Assembly (NCBI RefSeq): GCF_001426995.1
Contig: NZ_LMFY01000002.1
Coordinates: 144,847-208,846 of the forward strand
Source: Microbacterium sp. Root553
GTDB lineage: Bacteria > Actinomycetota > Actinomycetes > Actinomycetales > Microbacteriaceae
Length of the DNA stretch: 64,000 nt
Direction of reading: 5' to 3'
The notes beneath the pieces are model-generated. The model saw only the letters and a program-made list of their open reading frames with translations, was not told the DNA's origin and ran no database searches. Positions 9,273 to 18,030 of this stretch are shown one piece after another. Within the stretch, counting starts at the first letter, position 1; every line of letters begins with the position of its first letter. The position numbers were made by a program, and so were the translations under genes.

Positions 9273-10751
9273 ATGTCGGCGGAATCGGAATCGCAGTGGG
9301 ACCGGCCCGTCTCTCCTGAGACGTCGGCCGGTTTCGCCGGCGCGAACCCGCGCACGAAGAAGCTGCGGTCCCGTCACATCACGATGATCACCCTCGGGGG
9401 GATCATCGGCGCGAGCCTCTTCGTCGGATCCGGCAACGTCATCCGCACGGTCGGGCCTGCTGCCGTGGTGTCCTACCTCATCGGCGGACTGCTCGTGTTC
9501 CTCGCGATGCGCATGCTCGGCGAGATGGCGGCCTCGCGCCCGGCCATCGGCTCCTTCATGGAGTACGCCAGGGTCGGCCTCGGCAATTGGGCCGCCTACC
9601 TGGTGGGGTGGCTGTACTGGTACTTCTGGGTCGGGGTGCTCGCCTACGAGGCGGTGCTCGGCGGCGAGACCCTGGCGGGCTGGTTCCCGGTCGTCCCCTC
9701 GTGGGCATGGTCGCTGGTCCTCATCGCGATCTTCGTCGGCACGAACGTCATCTCGGTCCGCACCTTCGGCGAGGTCGAGTTCTGGCTCGCCAGCATCAAG
9801 GTGCTCGCCATCGTCGTGTTCCTCGGCGCCGGTCTGCTGTTCGCGTTCGGCCTCTGGCCGAATTCCGAGGTCTCGGTCTCGAACCTGTGGGAGCACGGGG
9901 GCTTCGCCCCGAACGGCTTCGGCGTCGCGTTCACGGGGGTCGCGCTGGTGATCTTCTCGTATTTCGGCACCGAGATCGCCGTGATGGCATCCGCCGAGTC
10001 CGAGGACCCGGCGAAGGGGATCCGCCAGGCGACGAGCACGATCATCTGGCGGATCCTGCTCTTCTTCGTCGGATCGGTGCTCATCATCGTCACGGTGGTG
10101 CCCTGGGACGAGCTCCCCGTGCCGACCGACGTGGCCACCGCCCCGTTCACGTACGCGCTCGAGCAGTTCGGCATCCCCGGTGCGAGCATCATCATGCAGC
10201 TCGTCATCTTCACCGCGGTGATCTCGGTGCTGAACTCGGGTCTCTACTCGGCATCCCGCATGTTCTCGGCGCTCGCCGAGCAGGGGTTCGCGCCGCGCAT
10301 CGTGGCGAAGAAGTCGAAGAGCGGCGTGCCGGTCATGGCGCTGCTCGCCTCGACGATCGGCGGGCTGATCGCCACGCTGGTGAACTTCTTCACGCCGGGG
10401 TCGGGGATCTTCGACTTCATCATGAACTCCGCCGGACTCGTCGCGCTGTTCGTCTACGTCTTCATCGCGCTGACCCAGTGGCGCCTGCGGCAGCGGATGA
10501 CGTCGGAGGAGGTCGCGAACCTCACGCTCAAGATGTGGCTGCACCCGTGGCTGAACTTCCTGCTGATCGCGTGCATCGCCGCGGTGGTCGTCGTGATGCT
10601 CACGACCGAGGGCGGGCGCACCCAGGTGTGGACGAGCCTGATCGCCACCGGCGTCCTGGTCCTCTTCTGGCCGCTCGTGCGCCGGAATCTCGCGAAGCGC
10701 CCCACGGCGCCGACCACCACGACTCCGGGAAGCGACGCCGTCGCGACCTGA
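9273..10751 (+). CDS. APC-family amino-acid permease (GABA permease-like)
   Basis: 492-residue inner-membrane transporter with about 12 hydrophobic segments. The first bears the APC amino-acid/GABA permease signature (HITMITLGGIIGASLFVGSG). After a hydrophilic N-terminus, blocks such as SFMEYARVGLGNWAAYLVGWLYWYFWV are typical of GabP/AnsP-type carriers. It begins one base after the gabT stop, so GABA or a related amine is the probable substrate; the sequence alone cannot separate GABA from other amino acids. A 13-bp hairpin follows before the putrescine oxidase gene. Confidence 0.85.
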   Translation: MSAESESQWDRPVSPETSAGFAGANPRTKKLRSRHITMITLGGIIGASLFVGSGNVIRTVGPAAVVSYLIGGLLVFLAMRMLGEMAASRPAIGSFMEYARVGLGNWAAYLVGWLYWYFWVGVLAYEAVLGGETLAGWFPVVPSWAWSLVLIAIFVGTNVISVRTFGEVEFWLASIKVLAIVVFLGAGLLFAFGLWPNSEVSVSNLWEHGGFAPNGFGVAFTGVALVIFSYFGTEIAVMASAESEDPAKGIRQATSTIIWRILLFFVGSVLIIVTVVPWDELPVPTDVATAPFTYALEQFGIPGASIIMQLVIFTAVISVLNSGLYSASRMFSALAEQGFAPRIVAKKSKSGVPVMALLASTIGGLIATLVNFFTPGSGIFDFIMNSAGLVALFVYVFIALTQWRLRQRMTSEEVANLTLKMWLHPWLNFLLIACIAAVVVVMLTTEGGRTQVWTSLIATGVLVLFWPLVRRNLAKRPTAPTTTTPGSDAVAT

Positions 10752-10759
10752 ACACCCGT

Positions 10760-10800
10760 CCGGTCGCGATCCATATCGGGGGATGTGGGATCGCGACCGG
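10760..10800 (+). terminator. Intercistronic hairpin between permease and puo
   Basis: Perfect 13-bp stem: CCGGTCGCGATCC (10760-10772) pairs with 10788-10800, with a 15-nt loop. No U-tract follows. It could end or reduce transcription after gabT-permease, or stabilise the processed mRNA, separating expression from the downstream puo operon. Confidence 0.5.
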
Positions 10801-10829
10801 CACGACACTTTCCAACGAAGGAGAAGCAG

Positions 10830-12212
10830 ATGGCTGAGATCACTCGTGACGTGCTGATCGTCGGCGCCGGAGCCGCAGGGCTCACCGCGGCGAACGACCT
10901 GCGCAAGGCCGGCCTGTCGGTCGCCGTGCTGGAGGCCCGCGACCGGGTGGGCGGACGTCTGTGGACCGACGTCGTCGACGGCGCCATGCTCGAGCTCGGC
11001 GGCCAGTGGGTCTCGCCGGATCAGGACGCGCTCAAGGACACGATCGAGGAGCTCGGTCTCGAGACCTACAGCCGCTATCGCGAGGGCGACAGCGTCTACG
11101 TCGGACCCGACGGACAGGTGCACCGTTTCACCGGCGAGATGTTCCCGGTGTCGGCGGCGACCGAGGCGGTCATCGCCGAGATCACGTCGCAGCTGGACGC
11201 GATGGTCGCCGAGATCGACCCGGACCAGCCGTGGGCGCACCCCCGCGCCGCGGAGTGGGACTCGGTGACGTGGGACGCCTGGCTGCGCGCGCAGACCGAC
11301 GACGACGAGGCCGTGCTGAACCTCGCGTTCGCCACGGGCTCGGCGATGCTCACCAAGCCGACGCACTCGTTCTCGCTGCTGCAGTCGCTGCACATGGCCG
11401 CCTCGGCAGGGTCGTACTCGAACCTCGTCGATGCCGACTTCATCCTCGACCAGCGCGTGGTCGGCGGACTGCAGAAGGTGCCGCTGCTGCTCGCCGAGCG
11501 CCTGGGCGACGACGTCCTCCTGAACCAGCCGGTGCGCTCGCTCGAGTGGAGCGACGACGGCGTCATGGCGACGACCGACGAGCTCACCGTGCGCGCCCGC
11601 TTCGCGATCCTCGCGCACGCTCCCGTGCTCTACAGCCGCATCGCCTTCGTGCCGCCGCTGCCGCGTCGCCAGCACCAGCTGCACCAGCACCTCTCGATGG
11701 GCTTCGTGATCAAGGTGCACGCCGTCTACGACCGCCCGTTCTGGCGCGAGCAGGGGCTGAGCGGCACCGCCTTCAGCCCGTACGAGCTCGCCCACGAGGC
11801 GTACGACAACACCAATCACGGTGACGAGCGCGGCACCCTGGTCGGCTTCGTCAGCGACCAGAACGCCGACGACCTCTTCGCGCTGTCGGCCGAGGAGCGC
11901 AAGGAGCGCATCCTCGCCTCGCTGTCGCACTACTACGGACCCGAGGCCGAGAACCCCGTCGTCTACTACGAGAGCGACTGGGGCACCGAGGAGTGGACGC
12001 GTGGCGCATACGCCGCCAGCTTCGACATGGGTGGTCTGCACCGCTACGGAGCGGATCTGCGCACCGCCGTCGGCCCGATCCACTTCGCCTGCAGCGACAT
12101 GGCGGGCGCCGGATTCCAGCACGTCGACGGCGCCATCCGCATGGGGCACCTCGTCGCGTCGACCATCGTCGAGTCCCGCAGGGCAGCCGGCGACCAGGCT
12201 GAGGTCGGCTGA
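10830..12212 (+). CDS. puo: Putrescine oxidase (flavin monoamine oxidase)
   Basis: FAD-dependent oxidase converting putrescine and O2 to 4-aminobutanal (pyrroline), NH3 and H2O2. 460 residues. The N-terminal dinucleotide fold (VLIVGAGAAGLTAANDL, then VLEARDRVGGRLW) is followed by LELGGQWVSPDQ and the C-terminal FAD contact block around GAGFQHVDGAIRMG. The whole sequence strongly resembles the Kocuria/Micrococcus rubens enzyme as I recall it, including EAYDNTNHGDERGTLV and YYESDWGTEEWTRG. A good AAGGAG site precedes the ATG at 10830. Its stop overlaps the stress-protein start, which places it in an operon with usp, a permease and two aldehyde dehydrogenases that can complete conversion to succinate. 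Confidence 0.92.
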   Translation: MAEITRDVLIVGAGAAGLTAANDLRKAGLSVAVLEARDRVGGRLWTDVVDGAMLELGGQWVSPDQDALKDTIEELGLETYSRYREGDSVYVGPDGQVHRFTGEMFPVSAATEAVIAEITSQLDAMVAEIDPDQPWAHPRAAEWDSVTWDAWLRAQTDDDEAVLNLAFATGSAMLTKPTHSFSLLQSLHMAASAGSYSNLVDADFILDQRVVGGLQKVPLLLAERLGDDVLLNQPVRSLEWSDDGVMATTDELTVRARFAILAHAPVLYSRIAFVPPLPRRQHQLHQHLSMGFVIKVHAVYDRPFWREQGLSGTAFSPYELAHEAYDNTNHGDERGTLVGFVSDQNADDLFALSAEERKERILASLSHYYGPEAENPVVYYESDWGTEEWTRGAYAASFDMGGLHRYGADLRTAVGPIHFACSDMAGAGFQHVDGAIRMGHLVASTIVESRRAAGDQAEVG

Positions 12213-13096
12213 TGCCCGGCGCGGTCGTCGTGGGGTACACGGCGACGGACGCGGGTGCGGATGCCGCGGCTCTCGGCGCGCGGCTCGCCCGCAGTCTCGG
12301 GGCTGTCCTGCATCTCGTGATCGTGCTGCCCTCCGAGGGCACGCGCAGCGCGGCGGTGCCGCCGGAGCGCGCGTACGAGGACCACATCCGCCGCCAGGCG
12401 AAGGAGTGGCTCGAGGATGCGGTCGTGCGCCTGCCGCAGGAGCTGACCCGCACGGGGCACGTGCGGTTCGGGGAATCCTTCGCCGAAGGGCTGATCGCCG
12501 CGGGTGAGGAGTTCGACGCCCGCATCATCGTGGTCGGCACGGCCAACGGCAGCATCTTCGGACGCCACCGCCTCGGCAGTGTGGCGTCGGAACTGCTGCA
12601 CTCGTCGACCATCCCGGTCGCGCTTGCCCCCGCGGGCACCGCCGAGGAGGACGATCATGTGCTGCCGCGCGTCACCGTCGCGGTCGGCACCCGCCCCGGC
12701 GCCGACAACCTGCTCGACGAGGCGGCGGCGATCGCCACCACGTCGCGAGTCGGTCTCCGCTTGGTCTCCCTCGTCCCGTTCGACGTCCCACCCGGACTCG
12801 ACACCGGTGCCATCCGACTGGTGGGCACCGAGCACGGTCGCGACGTGCTCTCGGTCGCCAAGGGGCTGCTGCCCGAGGATCTGCCCGCCGACGTCGAGGA
12901 GGCCCCCGGCGACACGGTCGAGGATGCGGTGTCGAACCTGTCCTGGCTTCCCGGCGAGGTCGTCCTGGTCGGCTCCAGCCGCCTGGCGCAGCCGCGCCGC
13001 CTGTTCCTCGGCTCGACCGCGGCGAAGATGCTGCACGAGCTCCCCGTCCCGATGATCGTCGTCCCGCGCACCCGCGCCGAAGCAGGAGTCCGCTGA
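12212..13096 (+). CDS. Universal stress protein, tandem Usp domains
   Basis: 294 residues with two UspA-type alpha/beta domains (about 1-140 and 150-290). The first ends with the ATP-binding motif GTANGSIFGRHRLGSVASELL, and a comparable GSSRLAQPRRLFLGSTAAKML lies in the second, so ATP binding is likely. The gene is overlapped at both ends (1 nt with puo, 1 nt with the permease), implying coupled translation. Usp proteins are often encoded beside or fused to APC permeases, so a regulatory role for the neighbouring transporter is plausible but unproven. Confidence 0.88.
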   Translation: MPGAVVVGYTATDAGADAAALGARLARSLGAVLHLVIVLPSEGTRSAAVPPERAYEDHIRRQAKEWLEDAVVRLPQELTRTGHVRFGESFAEGLIAAGEEFDARIIVVGTANGSIFGRHRLGSVASELLHSSTIPVALAPAGTAEEDDHVLPRVTVAVGTRPGADNLLDEAAAIATTSRVGLRLVSLVPFDVPPGLDTGAIRLVGTEHGRDVLSVAKGLLPEDLPADVEEAPGDTVEDAVSNLSWLPGEVVLVGSSRLAQPRRLFLGSTAAKMLHELPVPMIVVPRTRAEAGVR

Positions 13097-14640
13097 TGAG
13101 CAGCTCGAACCGGGCGACGGAGCCCGAATCCGGTGTGACGACCGGGATCTCGCAGAAGGGCCTCAGCGCAGGGTCCGTCGGCGTGCTCGGCGCCGTGGTC
13201 ATCGGCGTCTCGACGATCGCCCCCGCCTACACGCTGACCGCCTCGCTCGGCCCGACGGTCGCGGTCGTGGGCACCCAGGTGCCGGCCATCATCCTCGTCG
13301 GGTTCATCCCGATGCTGCTGACGGCGTTCGGCTATCGCGAACTGAACCGGATGATGCCGGACTCCGGCACCTCGTTCACGTGGGGCGTGCGCGCCTTCGG
13401 CCCGTGGATCGGCTGGATGACCGGATGGGGACTCATCGCCGCCACCGTCATCGTGCTGTCGAACCTGGCCGGCATCGCGGTCGAGTTCCTCTTCCTCCTC
13501 ATCGCGCAGCTCTCCGGCAACCCCGGGATCGCCGACCTCGCGTTCAACCCCGTCATCAACGTCGTGGTCTGTCTGCTCTTCATGCTGGGCGCGACCCTCG
13601 TGTCGTACCGCGATATGCAGACGACCCAGAAGTTCCAGTACATCCTCGTCGGCTTCCAGGTGCTCGTGCTCGTCGTGTTCGCGACCGTCGCGATCATCAA
13701 GGCGGTCTCGGGCGATGCGCCCGAACCCACCGCGTTCTCGTGGTCGTGGTTCAATCCGTTCGAGGTCCCCTCCTTCAGCGCCTTCGCCGCGGGCCTGTCG
13801 CTGTCGATCTTCATCTTCTGGGGCTGGGACGTCGTGCTCACCATGAACGAGGAGACGAAAGACCCCGCCAGGACTCCCGGTCGCGCCGCGATGGTCACCG
13901 TCTTCGTCGTGGTGAGCCTCTACCTGCTGCTCGCGATCGGCCTGATCATGTTCGCGGGAGTCGGCTCGGGCGCCTACGGTCTCGCGAACGAGGACATCTC
14001 CGCGAACGTCTTCTTCGCCCTCTCCGACCCGATCCTCGGGCCGCTCGCCTTCCTCGTCTCGCTCGCGGTGCTGTCGAGCTCGGCGGCGTCCCTGCAGTCC
14101 ACGGCGGTCGGCCCCGCCCGCACGCTGCTGGCCATGGGGCACTACGGAGCGCTGCCGAAGAAGTTCGCGAGGGTGAGCCCGCGCTTCTTCACCCCCGGCT
14201 ACTCCACGATCGTCTCGGCCGTCGTCGCCTCGGTCTTCTATGCCGTGATGCGCCTGGTGAGCGAGAAAGTCCTCACCGACACGATCCTCTCGCTCGGCAT
14301 GATGATCTGCTTCTACTACGGCCTCACGGCGTTCGCGTGCGTCTGGTACTTCCGGCGCCAGTGGTTCGACTCGGCCAGGAGCTTCTTCTTCACGTTCCTG
14401 TTCCCGCTCGTCGGCGGCGCCATCCTCGCGGTGCTGTTCGTGACGACCCTCATCGACTCGATGGATCCGGCCTACGGCAGCGGATCCAACATCGGCGGCC
14501 TCGGGCTCGTCTTCGTGCTCGGTGTCGGCATCATCGTGATCGGCATCGTGGTCATGATCTGGCAGTCCATCCGTCGCCCGGCGTTCTTCCGCGGCGAGAC
14601 CCTCGGCGTCGACGCGCCGCCGAGCGCTCGCCGCCGCTGA
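13096..14640 (+). CDS. APC-family permease, probable putrescine/amine uptake
   Basis: 514-residue integral membrane protein with about 12-14 hydrophobic helices and an APC N-terminal signature (VLGAVVIGVSTIAPAYTLTASLGP). It differs clearly from the other permease of this cluster and matches the YhdG/PotE-like branch that carries amines or branched amino acids. Start and stop context (1-nt overlap with usp, 33 bp to gabD) puts it in the puo operon, making putrescine or another diamine the best guess for substrate. Confidence 0.82.
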   Translation: MSSSNRATEPESGVTTGISQKGLSAGSVGVLGAVVIGVSTIAPAYTLTASLGPTVAVVGTQVPAIILVGFIPMLLTAFGYRELNRMMPDSGTSFTWGVRAFGPWIGWMTGWGLIAATVIVLSNLAGIAVEFLFLLIAQLSGNPGIADLAFNPVINVVVCLLFMLGATLVSYRDMQTTQKFQYILVGFQVLVLVVFATVAIIKAVSGDAPEPTAFSWSWFNPFEVPSFSAFAAGLSLSIFIFWGWDVVLTMNEETKDPARTPGRAAMVTVFVVVSLYLLLAIGLIMFAGVGSGAYGLANEDISANVFFALSDPILGPLAFLVSLAVLSSSAASLQSTAVGPARTLLAMGHYGALPKKFARVSPRFFTPGYSTIVSAVVASVFYAVMRLVSEKVLTDTILSLGMMICFYYGLTAFACVWYFRRQWFDSARSFFFTFLFPLVGGAILAVLFVTTLIDSMDPAYGSGSNIGGLGLVFVLGVGIIVIGIVVMIWQSIRRPAFFRGETLGVDAPPSARRR

Positions 14641-14673
14641 CCCTTCCTCCCGCTCCCACAGAAAGAGATTCCC

Positions 14674-16140
14674 ATGAGCACTCAGACAGAGCAGGCGCTG
14701 CTCGACAGCATCCCCACCGGCCTCTTCATCGGCGGCGAGTGGGTCGAGGGCAGCACCGGCAAGACCTTCGACGTGCAGGACCCGGCCACCGGTGCAGTCA
14801 TCCGCACGATCGCCGACGCGACGCCCGAAGACGGCATCCGCGCGCTGGATGCGGCCGTCGCCGCGCAGGACTCGTGGGCGGCCACGGCGCCGCGCACCCG
14901 CAGCGAGATCCTGCGCAAGGCATTCGACCTCGTGCAGGAGCACAAGGAGGACCTCGCGCTGCTGATGACCCTCGAGATGGGCAAGCCGCTCGCCGAGGCC
15001 CGCGGCGAGGTCGGATACGGCGGCGAGTTCCTCCGGTGGTTCAGCGAGGAGGCGGTGCGCATCAGCGGCCGCTACGGCATCAACCCCGAGGGCACCGGAC
15101 ACATGGTGGTCTCGCAGCGTCCCGTCGGCCCGTCGTTCTTCGTCACGCCGTGGAACTTCCCGTTCGCGATGGCGACGCGCAAGATCGCCCCGGCGCTGGC
15201 TGCCGGCTGCACGGTCGTGATCAAGCCCCCGGCACTGACCCCGCTGACCACGATCTTCTTCACCTCACTGCTCGAGAAGGCGGGACTTCCGAAGGGTGTC
15301 GTGAACGTCGTGCAGACCTCGAAGTCCTCGGCACTGTCTGCTCCGATCATCGCGGACCCGCGGCTGCGCAAACTCTCGTTCACCGGCTCGACCGAGGTGG
15401 GCCGCAAGCTCATCGCCCAGGCCGCCGAGGGCGTGCTGCGTGTGTCGATGGAGCTCGGCGGCAACGCCCCGTTCGTGGTGTTCGACGACGCGGACCTCGA
15501 CAAGGCCGTCGACGGCGCGCTCGCGGCGAAGTTCCGCAACATCGGTCAGGCCTGCACCGCCGCCAACCGATTCATCGTGCACCGGGACGTCGCCGACGAG
15601 TTCGCGCGCAAGGTCACCGAGCGCGTGAACGCGATGAAGATCGGCCGAGGCACGGAAGAGGGCGTCGCGATCGGACCGCTCATCGACGCGGATGCCGTCG
15701 CGAAGGCCGGCGAGCTCGTCGACGACGCGGTGAACCGCGGTGCGACGCTGCTGGCCGGCGGCAAGGCCGTCGAGGGCACCGGAACCTTCTACGAGCCCAC
15801 CGTGCTCACCGACGTGGTCGCCGGATCCGCGATCCTCCGCGAGGAGATCTTCGGGCCGGTGCTCGCGATCGCGACCTTCGAGACCGAGGACGATGCCGTG
15901 CGCCTCGCGAACGACACCGAATACGGACTCGTCTCGTACGTGTTCACCGAGAACCTGCAGCGCGGCCAGCGGATGATCGATCGGCTCGAGACCGGCATGA
16001 TGGGTCTCAACGTGGGTGTGGTGTCGAACGCCGCGGCCCCCTTCGGCGGCGTCAAGCAGTCGGGCGTCGGCCGCGAGGGCGGCCTCGAGGGCATCCACGA
16101 GTACCTGTCCACCAAGTACACGCTGATCCCGGTCTCCTGA
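14674..16140 (+). CDS. gabD: Succinate-semialdehyde dehydrogenase [NAD(P)+]
   Basis: Oxidises succinate semialdehyde to succinate, feeding putrescine/GABA carbon into the TCA cycle. 488 residues, matching the GabD family. Catalytic residues are E260 (SMELGGNAP) and C294 (GQACTAANR), with the cofactor-binding SFTGSTEVG at 236-244. An AGAAAGAGA purine tract precedes the ATG. It is followed 27 bp later by a second aldehyde dehydrogenase. GabT upstream supplies the substrate, so the assignment rests on both sequence and context. Confidence 0.9.
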   Translation: MSTQTEQALLDSIPTGLFIGGEWVEGSTGKTFDVQDPATGAVIRTIADATPEDGIRALDAAVAAQDSWAATAPRTRSEILRKAFDLVQEHKEDLALLMTLEMGKPLAEARGEVGYGGEFLRWFSEEAVRISGRYGINPEGTGHMVVSQRPVGPSFFVTPWNFPFAMATRKIAPALAAGCTVVIKPPALTPLTTIFFTSLLEKAGLPKGVVNVVQTSKSSALSAPIIADPRLRKLSFTGSTEVGRKLIAQAAEGVLRVSMELGGNAPFVVFDDADLDKAVDGALAAKFRNIGQACTAANRFIVHRDVADEFARKVTERVNAMKIGRGTEEGVAIGPLIDADAVAKAGELVDDAVNRGATLLAGGKAVEGTGTFYEPTVLTDVVAGSAILREEIFGPVLAIATFETEDDAVRLANDTEYGLVSYVFTENLQRGQRMIDRLETGMMGLNVGVVSNAAAPFGGVKQSGVGREGGLEGIHEYLSTKYTLIPVS

Positions 16141-16167
16141 CCGCTCGGCCCAGAGGAGGATGAACAC

Positions 16168-17532
16168 ATGACCGACTACACCGTCATCAACCCCGCCACC
16201 GGAGAGACGCTGGCGTCCTTCGACACGTTCACGGACGCGCAGATCGAGGAGGCGGTCGCCGCCGCCGACGAGGCGCACCGCGACTGGTCCCGGTCCTCGA
16301 CCGTCGCCGAGCGCGCCGAGCTGCTGCGCCGCGCGGCCGCTCTGCACCGCGAGCGTCGCGAGGAGCTCGCCGACGTCTTCGTGCGCGAGATGGGCAAGCC
16401 CCGTGAGGCCGCGCTCGGAGAGGTCGACTTCGCGGCCGACATCGCCGAGTACTACGCCGACCAGGCCGAGGCCATCATGGCCGACCAGCCGATCGCGATC
16501 CTCGGTGACGGCTCGGCCATCGTGCGTCGCTCGTCGCTCGGGCCGCTCATCGGCATCATGCCGTGGAACTTCCCGGCGTACCAGATCGTGCGTTTCGCGG
16601 CGCCGAACCTGATCGTGGGCAACACGATCCTGCTCAAGCCCGCGCCGCAGTGTCCCGAGTCGTCGACCGCCATCGAGGCGATCTACCACGACGCCGGATT
16701 CCCGAAGGGGGCGTACCAGAACGTCCTCGCGACGAACGACCAGATCGCCGACATGATCGCCGACCCGCGCGTGCAGGGCGTCTCTCTCACGGGGTCGGAG
16801 CGTGCCGGTGCCGCCGTCGCCGAGATCGCCGGACGCAACCTGAAGAAGGTCGCGCTGGAGCTCGGCGGCTCCGACCCGTTCATCGTGCTCTCCACCGACG
16901 ATCTCGACGCCACGGTGCAGGCCGGCGTCGACGCACGTCTCGACAACAACGGCCAGGCGTGCAACGGCGCCAAGCGGTTCATCATCGTCGACGACCTCTA
17001 CGACTCGTTCGTCGAGAAGTTCACGGCGGCGATGGCGTCGGTGACGGCGACCGATCCGACGCTCGATGACACGGTGCTCGGCCCCGTCTCGTCGGAGGCT
17101 GCGGCGGAGAACCTGCAGAAGCAGATCGATCAGGCCGTCGAGCAGGGCGCGACGCTGCTGACCGGCGGCACCAGGGACGGCGCATTCTTCGCGCCGACCG
17201 TGCTCGCCGACGTCACGCCAGAGATGAACGTCTACCGCGAGGAGCTCTTCGGCCCCGCGGCGGTCGTGTACCGGGTCGCAGACGAGGACGCGGCCGTCGC
17301 CCTGGCGAACGACACGACCTTCGGCCTCGGATCGTACGTCTTCACGACGGATGCCGAGCAGGCTGAGCGCGTCGCCGACAGCATCGAGGCGGGCATGGTC
17401 TACGTGAACCTCGTGCTCGCCGACAGCCCCGAGCTGCCCTTCGGCGGCATCAAGCGCAGCGGCACCTCGCGGGAGCTGGGCCACCTCGCCGCCGACGAGT
17501 TCGTCAACAAGAAGCTCATCCGCATCGGCTGA
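16168..17532 (+). CDS. Aldehyde dehydrogenase (Sad/GabD2 type, possible 4-aminobutanal dehydrogenase)
   Basis: 454-residue NAD(P)-dependent aldehyde dehydrogenase of the shorter Sad (YneI)/GabD2 class, with MPWNFPAYQIVRFAAPNL, catalytic E231 (ALELGGSDP) and C265 (NGQACNGAKR). As the last gene of the puo operon it most likely oxidises 4-aminobutanal from putrescine oxidase to GABA, or acts as a second succinate-semialdehyde dehydrogenase. Sequence inspection alone does not separate the two. An AGAGGAGGA ribosome site precedes the ATG. Expression ends in the REP-like repeat cluster immediately downstream. Confidence 0.85.
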   Translation: MTDYTVINPATGETLASFDTFTDAQIEEAVAAADEAHRDWSRSSTVAERAELLRRAAALHRERREELADVFVREMGKPREAALGEVDFAADIAEYYADQAEAIMADQPIAILGDGSAIVRRSSLGPLIGIMPWNFPAYQIVRFAAPNLIVGNTILLKPAPQCPESSTAIEAIYHDAGFPKGAYQNVLATNDQIADMIADPRVQGVSLTGSERAGAAVAEIAGRNLKKVALELGGSDPFIVLSTDDLDATVQAGVDARLDNNGQACNGAKRFIIVDDLYDSFVEKFTAAMASVTATDPTLDDTVLGPVSSEAAAENLQKQIDQAVEQGATLLTGGTRDGAFFAPTVLADVTPEMNVYREELFGPAAVVYRVADEDAAVALANDTTFGLGSYVFTTDAEQAERVADSIEAGMVYVNLVLADSPELPFGGIKRSGTSRELGHLAADEFVNKKLIRIG

Positions 17533-17537
17533 GCGCC

Positions 17538-17962
17538 GGCCCTTCGTCTCGCCGCGCGGTTCCTGAGCGCCCTTCGTCTCGCTGCGCTCGCTCAGGAACC
17601 GGAGCGCGGCGACGGCCTTTCCCGCCCCCTGAGCGCCCTTCGTCTCGCTTCGCTCGCTCAGGAACCGGAGCGCAGCGACGGCCTTTCCCGCCCCCTGAGC
17701 GAGGAGCGCAGCGACGACCTTTCCCGCTTCCTAAGCGAGGAGCGCAGCGACGAGACGAAGGGCGGGTTGCCCTTCGTCTCGCTTCGCTCGCTCAGGGTGC
17801 GGGGTGTGGCGCAGCGACGGCCTTTCCCGCTTCCTGAGCGAGGAGCGCAGCGACGAGACGAAGGGCGCGGCGCCCTTCGTCTCGCTTCGCTCGCTCAGGG
17901 GGCGAGGCGACTGCCTTTCCCGCTTCCTGAGCGAGGAGCGCAGCGACGAGACGAAGGGCGGC
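17538..17962. repeat. Cluster of REP-like inverted repeats
   Basis: The 498-bp stretch between the aldehyde dehydrogenase and poxB has no gene. It holds about five forward copies of CCCTTCGTCTCG + CTTCGCTCGCTCAGG (near 17540, 17569, 17637, 17769 and 17873) and three reverse copies, CCTGAGCGAGGAGCGCAGCGA followed by CGAGACGAAGGG (near 17730, 17832 and 17927), spaced by CCTTTCCCGC motifs. Opposed copies can fold into long hairpins or cruciforms, as in bacterial BIMEs. A single related element lies at 18-76. It probably terminates the upstream operon. Confidence 0.85.
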
Positions 17963-18030
17963 GTGTGAGGTCGTGTCGAGCTTCGACGGGTGCCGGAACC
18001 TGGTCACCCGCGCGGGCGTAGGTTGGAATC

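Noticed and set aside
5582..9355. Very long open frames antisense to the pucR/gabT region, and a similar one at 9183-12149
   Set aside because: They are antisense to clearly recognisable genes, rich in Arg/Gly/Asp without domains; typical spurious frames of high-GC DNA.
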